Assembly: GCF_900105075.1 (NCBI RefSeq)
Contig: NZ_FNSK01000001.1
Span: 1-64,000, forward strand
From: Rhodobacter sp. 24-YEA-8
GTDB lineage: Bacteria > Pseudomonadota > Alphaproteobacteria > Rhodobacterales > Rhodobacteraceae
Reading direction: 5' to 3'
DNA: 64,000 nt
Position numbers and translations under genes: made by a program. Below the pieces are notes generated by a model. That model did not search any database. It was given only the letters and a program-made list of their open reading frames with translations, and had not been told where the DNA came from. Shown piece by piece: positions 53,780 to 63,205 of this stretch (its first letter is position 1; every line of letters begins with the position of its first letter).

Positions 53780-55057
53780 ATGCAAAGACCCGAGGCAACG
53801 CCGGGTTCCCGGTCGCGCGAGGCGGTCGGCACGACCTTCAGCCAGCCGATCCGCGCCATTGTAACCATGTTGATCGTCTGCGCCCTGGTGGCAGTGGGCG
53901 TCTGGTTCATGCACAAACGTCTTGAAGACATCATGCTGATCAATCCCTGGCTGAACGGGATGATCGCTTTCGTCTTCATCCTGGGGGTGATCACCTGTTT
54001 CTGGCAGGTCTGGATCCTTGCGCAATCGGTCAGCTGGATCGAGAATTTTGTCCGCGAGACACCTGGCGTCGATGAGACCCAGGCGCCGTTGCTGCTGGCA
54101 CCACTGGCCTCGCTTCTGAAATCACGGACCGGGCGGGGGCTTGCCATCTCATCCAGCTCCGGCCGGTCGATCCTTGATTCTGTTGCGCAAAGGGTGGACG
54201 AGGCGCGCGATATCACCAGATATCTGATCAACCTTCTGGTGTTCCTCGGGCTTCTCGGCACCTTCTGGGGGCTGGCCACCACGGTGCCTTCGGTGGTCGA
54301 AACCATTCGCAGCCTTTCGCCCAAAGAAGGCGAAAGCGGCATCGCGATTTTCGGCAAACTGATGCAGGGGCTTGAGGGCCAGCTGGGCGGCATGGGGACC
54401 GCGTTTTCCTCGTCACTGCTGGGTCTTGGTGGCTCGCTTGTGCTCGGCCTTCTCGAACTCTTCGCCGGCCATGGCCAGAACCGATTTTACCGCGAGCTGG
54501 AAGAATGGCTGTCTTCGATCACACGGATCGGTCTTGCAGAAGGCGATGCGGGTGGTGGCGATCAGTCGGCAGCTGTGATGGTGCTCGACCAGCTGGCCAC
54601 GCAGATGGAGGGAATGCAGGCGCATTACATCCAGGCCGATCAGGCGCGGGCGGGGCTGCAGCAGCGGCTGGAGGGATTGTCTTTGGCCGTGGCACAGCTT
54701 GCGGCGGCGCAGCAGGCGGCGGCTCAGCAAGCGGAAGGTCAGGCTGCGCAACGGGCCGCAGAACGGGCCGCAGAACGAACCCGGCATGTCCCGGACGAAG
54801 AGACGCTGGCCCTTCTGCGCCGGATGGCCGAGGGGCAGGAGCGGCTTCTGGCGGCGCTGTCAAAGACCGGCCCTGCCGGCGAGGATCCCGAAAGCCGGAT
54901 GCGACTGCGCTCGATCGATGTGCAGATGCTGCGGGTTCTCGAGGAAATCAGCGCCGGTCGGCAGGAGACCCTTGCCGATCTGCGCCATGATCTCGCGCAG
55001 CTGACGCTGGCGGTGCGGCAGCTTGCCCGTCAGCCTCAGCCCCCCGCGCGGAGCTGA
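53780..55057 (+). CDS. MotA/TolQ/ExbB-like proton channel protein with coiled-coil tail
   Basis: A protein of 425 residues from the ATG at 53780; an in-frame ATG at 53693 would place the inverted repeats in the coding region and is less likely. Hydrophobic helices lie near residues 20-42, 50-80, 145-175 and 205-245. Conserved channel motifs are LLVFLGLLGTFWGL and GMGTAFSSSLLGLGGSLVLGLLE. The C-terminal third is an Ala/Gln-rich coiled coil (residues about 285-345) and another helical end. It forms the stator channel with the next gene, three bases downstream. Confidence 0.9.
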   Translation: MQRPEATPGSRSREAVGTTFSQPIRAIVTMLIVCALVAVGVWFMHKRLEDIMLINPWLNGMIAFVFILGVITCFWQVWILAQSVSWIENFVRETPGVDETQAPLLLAPLASLLKSRTGRGLAISSSSGRSILDSVAQRVDEARDITRYLINLLVFLGLLGTFWGLATTVPSVVETIRSLSPKEGESGIAIFGKLMQGLEGQLGGMGTAFSSSLLGLGGSLVLGLLELFAGHGQNRFYRELEEWLSSITRIGLAEGDAGGGDQSAAVMVLDQLATQMEGMQAHYIQADQARAGLQQRLEGLSLAVAQLAAAQQAAAQQAEGQAAQRAAERAAERTRHVPDEETLALLRRMAEGQERLLAALSKTGPAGEDPESRMRLRSIDVQMLRVLEEISAGRQETLADLRHDLAQLTLAVRQLARQPQPPARS

Positions 55058-55060
55058 GGC

Positions 55061-56677
55061 ATGGCGCTCTCACGAAATCGTCGCGATTCCAGTCTGATCT
55101 GGCCGGGTTTCGTCGATGCGGTGACGACGCTTCTGATGGTGCTGATGTTCGTTCTCACCATTTTCACCGTCATGCAATCGGTGCTCCAGGAACAGATCAC
55201 CGTCCGCGACAGCGAACTTTCCTCGCTGAACCAGCAGGTTTCGGCACTGTCCGAGGCGCTCGGGATGGAGCGGCGGCGGGTGGGCGAATTGCAGGGCGAG
55301 GTCGGCGGTCTCCAGGCCTCATTGACCTCGGCCCTTGCGCAGGGCGAGCGGCAGGCAGGCGTGATCACCGGTCTGCGCGCCGATCTTGCGGCACGTGAGG
55401 GCGAGCTGGCTTCGGCAACGGCGCGGATCACCGATTTCGAGACCCAGGTCGCGGCGCTGATCGCCGCGAGAACGCTCGCCGAGACCAGGGCGACCGCCAG
55501 CGCGGCAGAGGCAGCGGAAGTGAAGGAAGACCATGCCCGGCTGACGACCGAAGCGGATGCGATGCGCCTCGCTCTGGCGACGGCGCGCAGCGAGGTTGAT
55601 GCCGTGACCGAAGCTGCGCGTCTTGATGCGGCACGGCGCGCGGCGCTCGAGGCGATGCTGGCAGAGATGAGGGCGTCGGAAACGGCCGATAAGGCAGCGC
55701 TTGAGGCAGCAAAGATCGAGCTCGGCGAGAAGGAAGCCGCGGCGCTCGTCGATGCGGCGGCGCTTGCGGCCCTGCGCCAGCGGCTGGAAGGGGCACAGAC
55801 GGAACTGACCGCGATGACGCTGGCGCTGGAAGCGGAACGCAAGCGGGCGGAAGAGACGCTGACCCTGCTCGCCGCCGCCCGGACTGCGGCCGCAAGCGGT
55901 GCGGCAGCGCAAAGCGAAAAAGAGGCGGTTCTGTCGGCGGCGCAGACGGCCTTGCTGGCGGAACAGGAAAAGGTCCTGAAAGCCGCGCAGGAAATGGAGC
56001 TGTTGAACCAGCAGCTTGCAGAGTTGCGCAGCCAGCTCGGCGCGCTTCGGGCCGTGTTGGATGATGCCGAAACCGCGCGGGAGGCGTCACAGCTGCAGCT
56101 GGAATCGCTCGGCCAGGATCTGAATGCGGCGCTGGCTCAGGTCGCGGTCGAGCAGCGCGCCCGGGCCGAGCTGGAAGCGGCAGAGCGTCTCCGGCTCGAA
56201 GCGGCGAACCAGGATCTGGAGCGCTTCCGCTCGGAATTCTTCGGCCAGCTTTCCACGCTGCTCTCGGACCGCGAGGGCGTCCGGGTGGTCGGCGACCGCT
56301 TTGTGTTCTCTTCCGAAGTGCTGTTCCGGCCCGGCTCGGCCGACCTGTCCCCGGAAGGGCGCAGCCAGATCGCCGGTGTGGTCGCGATCCTGAACGAGAT
56401 CCGCCAGCAGATCCCCGATGGGATCGACTGGATCATCCGCGTTGACGGCCATACCGATAACGTGCCGCTTTCCGGCGGCGGCGCGTTCCGCGACAACTGG
56501 GAACTCAGCCAGGCGCGGGCTCTGTCGGTGGTGCGGTTCATGCAGACCGATCTCGGCTTTCCGCCAGACCATCTTGCGGCGGCCGGGTTTGGCGAATTCC
56601 GCCCGGTGGTTCCCGGTGACAGCGAACAGGCGCGGGCGCAAAACCGCCGTATCGAGCTGAAACTGACAGAGCGCTGA
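55061..56677 (+). CDS. MotB/OmpA-like peptidoglycan-binding stator partner with long coiled coil
   Basis: A protein of 538 residues. One N-terminal helix WPGFVDAVTTLLMVLMFVLTIF carries Asp19, the expected proton-carrying residue of MotB/ExbD/ZorB-type proteins. Then about 350 residues of Ala/Glu/Arg-rich coiled coil follow, and a C-terminal OmpA domain (SEVLFRPGSADLSPEGRSQIA, VDGHTDNVPL, NWELSQARALSVV, NRRIELKL) that binds peptidoglycan. With the gene before it, it should make a proton-driven complex spanning to the cell wall. The architecture is like ZorAB but no defence effector is nearby. Confidence 0.9.
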   Translation: MALSRNRRDSSLIWPGFVDAVTTLLMVLMFVLTIFTVMQSVLQEQITVRDSELSSLNQQVSALSEALGMERRRVGELQGEVGGLQASLTSALAQGERQAGVITGLRADLAAREGELASATARITDFETQVAALIAARTLAETRATASAAEAAEVKEDHARLTTEADAMRLALATARSEVDAVTEAARLDAARRAALEAMLAEMRASETADKAALEAAKIELGEKEAAALVDAAALAALRQRLEGAQTELTAMTLALEAERKRAEETLTLLAAARTAAASGAAAQSEKEAVLSAAQTALLAEQEKVLKAAQEMELLNQQLAELRSQLGALRAVLDDAETAREASQLQLESLGQDLNAALAQVAVEQRARAELEAAERLRLEAANQDLERFRSEFFGQLSTLLSDREGVRVVGDRFVFSSEVLFRPGSADLSPEGRSQIAGVVAILNEIRQQIPDGIDWIIRVDGHTDNVPLSGGGAFRDNWELSQARALSVVRFMQTDLGFPPDHLAAAGFGEFRPVVPGDSEQARAQNRRIELKLTER

Positions 56678-58002
56678 ACGGGTAGCTGCAAAGGCGCATG
56701 CCCGTGGCTGGCCTGACCCTCGCTTCTGTGTGCCCCGGGGCCAGAGGGGGGCGGCTATGGCATCAAGGATCATTCGCAGCTTTGTCGCTATTTTGCGGGC
56801 GATGGGAGAGAGCAGGCAGAACGGATCTTTCCGCCCTGATCCAGGGTGGCAGGAACGACAGGAGGTGGGCTGAAGCATCCCACAACGAAAGGATTGTTCG
56901 GCTCGCTCTGCAAATGCGCGCAGCCCCGCGGGCGGGTGGAAACTGCCCGTTGGCTGTGCCCGCCGCGCGCTCCTTCGATCCGGACAGCCTGCCTCCCCTG
57001 CGTCTGGCGATTGCTGCCATTCATGGCGGAAACGCCGGCCTTGAGTGTCGGGGGGGGGAAGGGGCGGGTCAGAAGATGCAGGCCGGATGTCGGGAGTGCC
57101 AGGGAACCGGTTTGCACTTTGCCCCTTGTGGCGATCTGGCAGACCACCTGCTGAGCATCTGACACGTGATCGACCCTGCGCGGATAATCTGCCCGGCGAC
57201 GGCTCCGATCAGGCAAAACCGGCGAGGATCGCGCTGAACGGTGCGACGTCGTTTCCACACGTTCTCACGATGGGCGCAATCCGCCCGGGCCAGGCCTGTC
57301 GGGAGCGGTGGCGGGCCGAAGGCACCTTGGCCCATCTTGCCATCTCGCGACATGCTGATAATTTGCCGAGCTATTGCCAGGGTCAGGCTACTCGCCGGGG
57401 CGGCGCAGGCTCGGACCGCACATATTGGCACGCTGGTGTGGCACAGAAGCCGGTCATCTGGCTGCGGTTGCGGACCGGAAATTCACCTGCTCAGACGATC
57501 CGACATCCCGATCATGGGCGCGCGCCGGACGCAATTCGCGCGCAGCTGAACGCAGACTTACGCCTCACTGGCTGAGCCACGCTGCTGCCCGATATCGGCC
57601 AGATCCCGCCTTGGAGCGAACCTGCCTTCATCCATCGGCATCCGGAGGGACCCCAGATCTCTCCGACCGATGGCCGTGTCGGGATCAGCATCAGTCCGAT
57701 CCATCACCCGCAAACGCGGTCAGGCGGGCGGTTCGTCCGGGGTTTCGGACGACTGGAGTAAAGGCGCCGCGTGACAGAGAGTCTGCCTGGTCAGACTGCG
57801 GGGGATCGGCCCCGCATCGGGTGGCAGGCTCTCTCGCATCAAGGCTGCCGCCTGTTCCGGACGAAGCACTTCACGTCATCAGGTATCCCGGAGAGTGCCG
57901 CCTGCGGTGAAAACAGCCCGTGAGGGAACAGATCCGCACGGATCCCGAACGGGCGGCGCGCTCCGTTTCGCGAAGCGTGTGGCCGGGCCGGCGCGCCAGA
58001 CG
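56678..58002. other. 1.3 kb intergenic region with no convincing gene
   Basis: Between the OmpA-like gene and clpA. Open frames on both strands are rich in Arg, Pro and Cys, lack domains and lack ribosome sites. A 38-codon frame at 56757-56873 has a purine-rich stretch before its ATG but no homology I recognise. A weakly repeated segment (GATAATCTGCC near 57183 and GATAATTTGCC near 57357, each followed by a degenerate copy of about 40 bases) hints at decay or an unrecognised RNA. No tRNA, tmRNA, RNase P or SRP RNA signature was seen. Confidence 0.55.
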
Positions 58003-58030
58003 AAAACCCCCGCCTGTGGCGGGGGTTTTT
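58003..58030. terminator. Strong bidirectional terminator downstream of clpA
   Basis: A perfect 12-bp stem (58003-58014 with 58018-58029), 3-base loop, with A-runs and T-runs at both ends. It lies four bases after the minus-strand clpA stop and gives it a full intrinsic terminator. Confidence 0.93.
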
Positions 58031-58033
58031 ACG

Positions 58034-60352
58034 TCATTCGGCCGTCAGGAGCGGCGGTTTCGATCCGGTGATCCGGGGTTTGACCGGCTCCTGGATCTGC
58101 AGCTCAATGGCGCCGTCTTTCACCACCACTTTCACCACACCGCCTTTTTGCAGATCACCAAACAGCAGCTCTTCGGCCAGCGGCTTCTTGATATGCTCCT
58201 GGATCACGCGGCCCAGCGGGCGGGCGCCCATCTTGTCGTCATAGCCCTTATCGGCAAGCCATGCGGCAGCCTCGGAGGACAGTTCGATATGGACGCCGCG
58301 GTCGATAAGCTGCGCTTCCAGCTGGAGGACGAATTTCTCGACCACCTGCAGGATCACCTCTTTCGGCAGCGCGCCGAAGGCCACGACCGCATCGAGACGG
58401 TTGCGGAATTCGGGGGTGAAGGTGCGCTCCACCGCCGCCGTATCTTCGCCGGTGCGCTTTTCGCGGCCAAAGCCGATGGCGGCCTTGGCCATGTCCGAGG
58501 CGCCGGCATTCGAGGTCATGATCAGGATCACATTGCGGAAATCGACTGCCCTGCCGTTATGGTCGGTCAGCTTGCCGTGATCCATCACCTGCAACAGGAT
58601 GTTGAAGACATCCGGATGCGCCTTTTCGATCTCATCAAGCAGCAGCACGCAATGCGGATGTTGGTCGACGCCATCGGTCAGCATGCCGCCCTGGTCGAAA
58701 CCGACATAGCCCGGAGGCGCGCCGATCAGACGGGAGACCGCATGTTTCTCCATATATTCCGACATGTCGAAGCGCAGGAGTTCGACCCCCAGCGTATTCG
58801 CAAGCTGCTTTGCCACTTCGGTTTTGCCAACGCCGGTCGGGCCGGTGAAGAGATAATTTCCGATGGGCTTTTCAGGCTCGCGCAGACCGGCGCGTGCCAG
58901 TTTGATCGACGCAGACAGCGCCTCAATCGCCTTGTCCTGGCCGAAGACCAGCCGCTTCAGCGTCTTTTCCATATCGCGCAGCACTTCTGCATCGTCTTTC
59001 GAGACGTTTTTCGGCGGGATACGGGCGATCTTGGCCACCACGGCTTCGATCTCTTTCGTCCCGATCTGCTTGCGGCGTTTCGATTCCGACACGAGATGCT
59101 GCGCAGCTCCGGCTTCATCGATCACGTCGATCGCCGAATCCGGCAGTTTGCGGTCGTTGATATAGCGATGCGCCAGCTCGACCGCGGTTTTGATCGCGTC
59201 ATTGGTATAGCGCAGGTCGTGATGCTCTTCGAAATGCGGCTTCAGCCCCATCAGGATCTTGATGGTGTCGGGAACCGAAGGCTCGTTCACGTCGATTTTC
59301 TGGAAGCGCCGGCTCAGCGCGCGGTCTTTCTCGAAATGCTGACGGAACTCCTTATAGGTCGTCGAGCCCATCGTCCGCAGTTTGCCGCCCTGCAAAGCAG
59401 GTTTCAGCAGGTTCGAGGCATCCATCGCGCCGCCCGAAGTCGCACCGGCGCCGATCACCGTATGGATCTCGTCGATGAAGAGGATCCCGTCGGGGTGATC
59501 TTCCATCTCTTTGACGACCGCCTTCAGGCGTTCCTCGAAATCGCCGCGATAGCGGGTGCCGGCCAGCAGCGCGCCCATATCGAGCGAGAAGATGGTGGCA
59601 CCTGACAGCACCTCGGGAACTTCACCGCGCACGATTTTCCAGGCGAGGCCTTCGGCAATCGCGGTTTTGCCCACGCCGGGGTCACCGACCAGCAGCGGGT
59701 TGTTCTTGCGACGGCGGCACAGGACCTGGATCGCGCGCTCGACCTCGGCTTCGCGGCCGATCAGCGGATCGACCTCGCCCTTGCGCGCTTTGACGTTCAG
59801 ATCGACGCAATATTTCGACAGCGCCGACTCTTTCGCCTCGCCAGCCTCGGCTTTCGGGGTTTCTTGCGGCTCATCGGCGCCCTGGATCGGGCGCGCCTCG
59901 CCGAAGGCGGGGTTCTTGGCCACGCCATGTGCGATGAAATTCACCGCATCATAACGGGTCATATCCTGTTCCTGCAGGAAATAGGCCGCGTTTGATTCAC
60001 GTTCGGCAAAGATCGCGACCAGCACATTGGCGCCGGTCACTTCGGTGCGGCCCGAAGACTGCACATGGATCGCCGCGCGCTGGATCACGCGCTGGAAGGC
60101 GGCGGTCGGCACAGCTTCCGACCCTTCGACACTGGTGACCAGGGTCGAAAGATCCTCATCAACGAAATCGGTCAGCGTCTTGCGCAGCTCATCCAGATCG
60201 ACCGAGCAGGCTTTCATCACCCGGGCGGCGTCGGGTTCATCAATCAGGGCCAGCAAAAGATGTTCAAGGGTTGCCAGTTCATGACGGCGGGCATTGGCCA
60301 GAGCCAGCGCACCATGAATGGCTTGTTCGAGCGTGGACGAGAATGACGGCAC
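58034..60352 (-). CDS. clpA: ATP-dependent Clp protease ATP-binding subunit ClpA
   Basis: A protein of 772 residues from a GTG at 60352 with AGGAG seven bases upstream. N-domain (residues 1-140, [33 protein letters not shown]), first AAA module with [16 protein letters not shown], second with [17 protein letters not shown], and the C-terminal small domain. The IGL-type loop for ClpP docking is expected in the second module. ClpA unfolds substrates for ClpP. The adaptor gene clpS, which often lies directly upstream, is not next to it here. Confidence 0.97.
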   Translation of the reverse strand: MPSFSSTLEQAIHGALALANARRHELATLEHLLLALIDEPDAARVMKACSVDLDELRKTLTDFVDEDLSTLVTSVEGSEAVPTAAFQRVIQRAAIHVQSSGRTEVTGANVLVAIFAERESNAAYFLQEQDMTRYDAVNFIAHGVAKNPAFGEARPIQGADEPQETPKAEAGEAKESALSKYCVDLNVKARKGEVDPLIGREAEVERAIQVLCRRRKNNPLLVGDPGVGKTAIAEGLAWKIVRGEVPEVLSGATIFSLDMGALLAGTRYRGDFEERLKAVVKEMEDHPDGILFIDEIHTVIGAGATSGGAMDASNLLKPALQGGKLRTMGSTTYKEFRQHFEKDRALSRRFQKIDVNEPSVPDTIKILMGLKPHFEEHHDLRYTNDAIKTAVELAHRYINDRKLPDSAIDVIDEAGAAQHLVSESKRRKQIGTKEIEAVVAKIARIPPKNVSKDDAEVLRDMEKTLKRLVFGQDKAIEALSASIKLARAGLREPEKPIGNYLFTGPTGVGKTEVAKQLANTLGVELLRFDMSEYMEKHAVSRLIGAPPGYVGFDQGGMLTDGVDQHPHCVLLLDEIEKAHPDVFNILLQVMDHGKLTDHNGRAVDFRNVILIMTSNAGASDMAKAAIGFGREKRTGEDTAAVERTFTPEFRNRLDAVVAFGALPKEVILQVVEKFVLQLEAQLIDRGVHIELSSEAAAWLADKGYDDKMGARPLGRVIQEHIKKPLAEELLFGDLQKGGVVKVVVKDGAIELQIQEPVKPRITGSKPPLLTAE

Positions 60353-60520
60353 TGCCTGCTCCTGTTCCTCGGGGCCGGGGGGATTTTCAGGTCCTTTTCC
60401 GACCGTGGCCTCATATAGTTAAAGATCGGTTTTATTCAGCGTACTTCAAGCGCAATCTGATCCCCCCCGCGAATTCTGTCTTTGGATTGCAGGAATGTGA
60501 TACCTCCCGCTGCAATTGGA

Positions 60521-61288
60521 TCAGAACCTGTCCTTACGCGCTCGGATTTCGGCGAAAACCACGTCATCTGGGGCATCGGGCAGGCCCACCGCCTGTTTCA
60601 GCTGCGGCAGATGGGCGCGCAGAAACGGATTGGTGGCCAGCTCGTCGGAAAGGGTGGAGGGCATTGGCAGGCGACCTTCGCGGCGCAGCCCGGCCAGAGC
60701 TTCGATACGGGAGATAAGTGCGGAATTCTCTGGTTCAAGGGTCAGGGCAAAGCGCAGATTGCTGTCGAGGTAATCATGCCCCGATCCCACGAGCGTTTCG
60801 GGTGGCAAAGCCGCGAGTTTCGACAGGCTTTGCCACATCATGGGGGCTGTGCCTTCGAAAATGCGGCCGCAGCCCGCGGCCATCAGCGTGTCGGCGGTGA
60901 AAACAAATCCCGAAACCGGGAAATGATAGCTGACATGGCCCAGAGTATGGCCGGGGGTTTCGATCACGACCGCCTCTTCACTGCCCAGCCGGATATGGTC
61001 GCCTTCGCTCAGGGCGCGGTCGAGCGGCGGCAGGCGATGCACATCCTTTGCCGCACCCAGCACCTTTGCGCCGGTGGCCGCGACAATGCCGGGCACGCCG
61101 TCGATATGATCCCAGTCGTGATGGGTGAGAAGGATCTGGCCAAGGGTCCAGCCGCGTTCCGCCAGCGCGGCCAGAACAGGGCCGGGCTCGGGGGCGTCGA
61201 TCAATGCGGTGTCTCCACTGGCGGCATCATGCAGCAGGAAGGCGAAATTGTCCTTGAGGCAGGGGATCGTTACCAGTTCGAGAGCCAT
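60521..61288 (-). CDS. gloB: Hydroxyacylglutathione hydrolase (glyoxalase II) with altered metal ligand
   Basis: A protein of 255 residues with the glyoxalase II layout: N-terminal [62 protein letters not shown] and the C-terminal glutathione-binding part. The metal motif reads THHDWDH (residues 55-61), where the family has THxHxDH, so Asp58 replaces the second His ligand. It hydrolyses S-lactoylglutathione in methylglyoxal detoxification. Activity with the altered site is uncertain. It is divergent from the methyltransferase gene. Confidence 0.92.
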   Translation of the reverse strand: MALELVTIPCLKDNFAFLLHDAASGDTALIDAPEPGPVLAALAERGWTLGQILLTHHDWDHIDGVPGIVAATGAKVLGAAKDVHRLPPLDRALSEGDHIRLGSEEAVVIETPGHTLGHVSYHFPVSGFVFTADTLMAAGCGRIFEGTAPMMWQSLSKLAALPPETLVGSGHDYLDSNLRFALTLEPENSALISRIEALAGLRREGRLPMPSTLSDELATNPFLRAHLPQLKQAVGLPDAPDDVVFAEIRARKDRF

Positions 61289-61400
61289 AGCTTTTCCTTT
61301 TCCTGCCGTTAAGATGGGCGGTCTGTACCGCCCTGGGGCCAGTATCTGCTTCAGTTCACCTTTATCCGCCTCAGTTCACCAGAGGGAGCCAGCAACCGCA

Positions 61401-62270
61401 ATGCACCTCGACGTGCAGGATCTGAGAGATTTCTATTACCGCACCCAGCTTGGGCGGGTGGCGCAGCGTGCGATCCGGGATCAGCTCGTGCGGATGTGGC
61501 CGGCAGGCGCCGGGCAGATGGCGGGGCAGACGGTTGCGGGCTTTGGCTTTGCGGTACCGCTGTTGCGCCCCTGGCTCGAAGAGGCGCGCCGGGTGATCGG
61601 GCTGATGCCGGGCCAGCAGGGCGTGATGCCCTGGCCTGCGGGAATGCCCAATGTCTCGGTCCTGTGCGAGGAATCCGCCTGGCCCATATCGACCGGGTTT
61701 GTCGACCGCCTGGTGCTGATGCATGGGCTGGAGACATCGGACCAGCCGCCATCGGTGCTGGAAGAGGCGCATCGCGTCCTTGGCCCTGGCGGGAGGGCGG
61801 TGTTTGTGGTGCCGAACCGTTCGGGTCTCTGGGCGCGGCGCGACGGGACGCCTTTTGGCTATGGCCGTCCCTATTCCGGCGCGCAGCTCGAGGCACAGCT
61901 GCGGCTGCATGGCTTCACGCCTGAACGCAGCGCGACCGTGCTGCATGCGCCACCAAGCCAGGCGCCCTTCTGGCTCAGGACCGCCGATCTGTGGGAACGG
62001 ATGGGCCGCCGCCTGCCCTGGCTGTCCGGGGGGATCCTGATCATCGAGGCGACCAAGCAGGTCTATGCGCCGACACGGGGCGGGCTGAAGGCAGTGGTGA
62101 CGCGGCCTCTGAAGGTGCTGGAAGGGGTGCGGGGCGGGCCGCCGCCGGAGCCTGCGCTGAACAATATCACCACCGGCAGGAATTCAGCTGCCAGGACCTC
62201 AACCGGAAGGACAGCGACGGGCAGGATCCAGGCCGCTCCGACCGCCGTAAAACTGCCTGGCCGCGACTGA
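61401..62270 (+). CDS. Class I SAM-dependent methyltransferase with repetitive C-terminal tail
   Basis: A protein of 289 residues from the ATG at 61401. It starts [26 protein letters not shown]. The Rossmann part is divergent: [12 protein letters not shown] replaces the usual Gly-rich motif I, and [19 protein letters not shown] is a clear late motif. The last 35 residues are a low-complexity Thr-Gly-Arg-rich tail with three TGR units. It pairs with gloB in a divergent arrangement. Substrate unknown. Confidence 0.8.
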   Translation: MHLDVQDLRDFYYRTQLGRVAQRAIRDQLVRMWPAGAGQMAGQTVAGFGFAVPLLRPWLEEARRVIGLMPGQQGVMPWPAGMPNVSVLCEESAWPISTGFVDRLVLMHGLETSDQPPSVLEEAHRVLGPGGRAVFVVPNRSGLWARRDGTPFGYGRPYSGAQLEAQLRLHGFTPERSATVLHAPPSQAPFWLRTADLWERMGRRLPWLSGGILIIEATKQVYAPTRGGLKAVVTRPLKVLEGVRGGPPPEPALNNITTGRNSAARTSTGRTATGRIQAAPTAVKLPGRD

Positions 62271-62644
62271 ACGGGGTGCTGCGGCTGAAGGCTTTGCCGG
62301 TCACCTGCGGCGCCGCCTGGTGCCCCGGCTTTTGACCCGATATTTGCCACTGTCGGGCGCTGATGTGATTCTGCCCGAACGGGTGGGCGAATGGGCGGGA
62401 ATGCGTCAATCAGGCGCAGTGACCCGCTACAAAGAGTCGCAGCCCTGCGCCCCGCGCCCGACTGGCGTGATATCGGGGCCGAAACCCTCACGAAAGCGCG
62501 ACTGACAAGGTTGCGGGGCTGGTCATGCTCTGTTAATGACGCCCGCGACAGCGGATACAAAGGTCTCCCTTTGTCCATGGCGCACGCACGATGGCGACGC
62601 CGGTGGTCGGGCAGGGTGAGACCGGATAGATGGGAAGGACGACC
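62271..62644. other. Intergenic region upstream of the ATP synthase operon
   Basis: About 370 bp that must hold the atp promoter. No strong -35/-10 pair could be fixed; TTGCGG with TAATGA 17 bp downstream (near 62510-62540) is weak. A 7-bp hairpin with a TCTC loop lies at 62557-62574, in the probable leader. No gene is seen. Confidence 0.5.
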
Positions 62645-63205
62645 GTGGCGGAATCAGCTTCGATCTCTCAGGGCATTGCCGCGCGATATGCCACCGCGCT
62701 TTTCGATCTGGCGAAAGAAGGGGGCGCGCTGAAAGCCGTTGAGGCCGATGCCGCAGCGCTGACCGACGCCCTTGCTGCAGCCCCGGATCTGGGCGCGATG
62801 ATCGCCTCGCCGGTGGTGACGCGTGACGACCAGGCGAAAGCCATTGCGGCCGTCGCGCAGGCAATGAAGCTCAATGAGCTGACCGCGAATACGCTGGGTC
62901 TGATGGCCGACAAGCGCCGCCTCTTCGTGCTGCCGCAATTCCTGACCGTGCTGCGCGAGCGCATCGCGGAAGAAAAAGGCGAAGTGACCGCCGAAGTGAC
63001 CTCGGCTGTGGCTCTGACCACCGAGCAGGTCACCAAGCTGACCGCCACGCTGAAAGCCAAGGTCGGCAAGACCGTCAAACTGAACGCAACCGTCGATGAA
63101 AGCCTCATCGGCGGTCTTATCGTCAAGCTGGGCTCGACCATGATCGATACGTCGGTCAAGTCGAAGCTCGCTTCCCTGCAGAATGCTATGAAAGAGGTTG
63201 GGTGA
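62645..63205 (+). CDS. atpH: ATP synthase F1 subunit delta
   Basis: A protein of 186 residues. The GTG at 62645 is chosen because GGGAAGG precedes it and the product then starts [23 protein letters not shown], as in relatives; an in-frame ATG at 62630 is the alternative. [15 protein letters not shown] and [25 protein letters not shown] are typical of delta. It links F1 to the peripheral stalk. Its stop overlaps the atpA ATG (TGATG). Confidence 0.96.
   Translation: MAESASISQGIAARYATALFDLAKEGGALKAVEADAAALTDALAAAPDLGAMIASPVVTRDDQAKAIAAVAQAMKLNELTANTLGLMADKRRLFVLPQFLTVLRERIAEEKGEVTAEVTSAVALTTEQVTKLTATLKAKVGKTVKLNATVDESLIGGLIVKLGSTMIDTSVKSKLASLQNAMKEVG

Noticed and set aside
53780..56677. Complete Zorya defence system
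   Set aside because: Only the ZorA/ZorB-like layout is present; there is no ZorC, helicase ZorD or nuclease ZorE nearby, and the genes have housekeeping neighbours.
57045..57575. 176-codon frame in the gap before clpA
   Set aside because: No ribosome site or domain, Arg/Ala/Pro-rich in all frames; more like random GC-rich sequence or decay.
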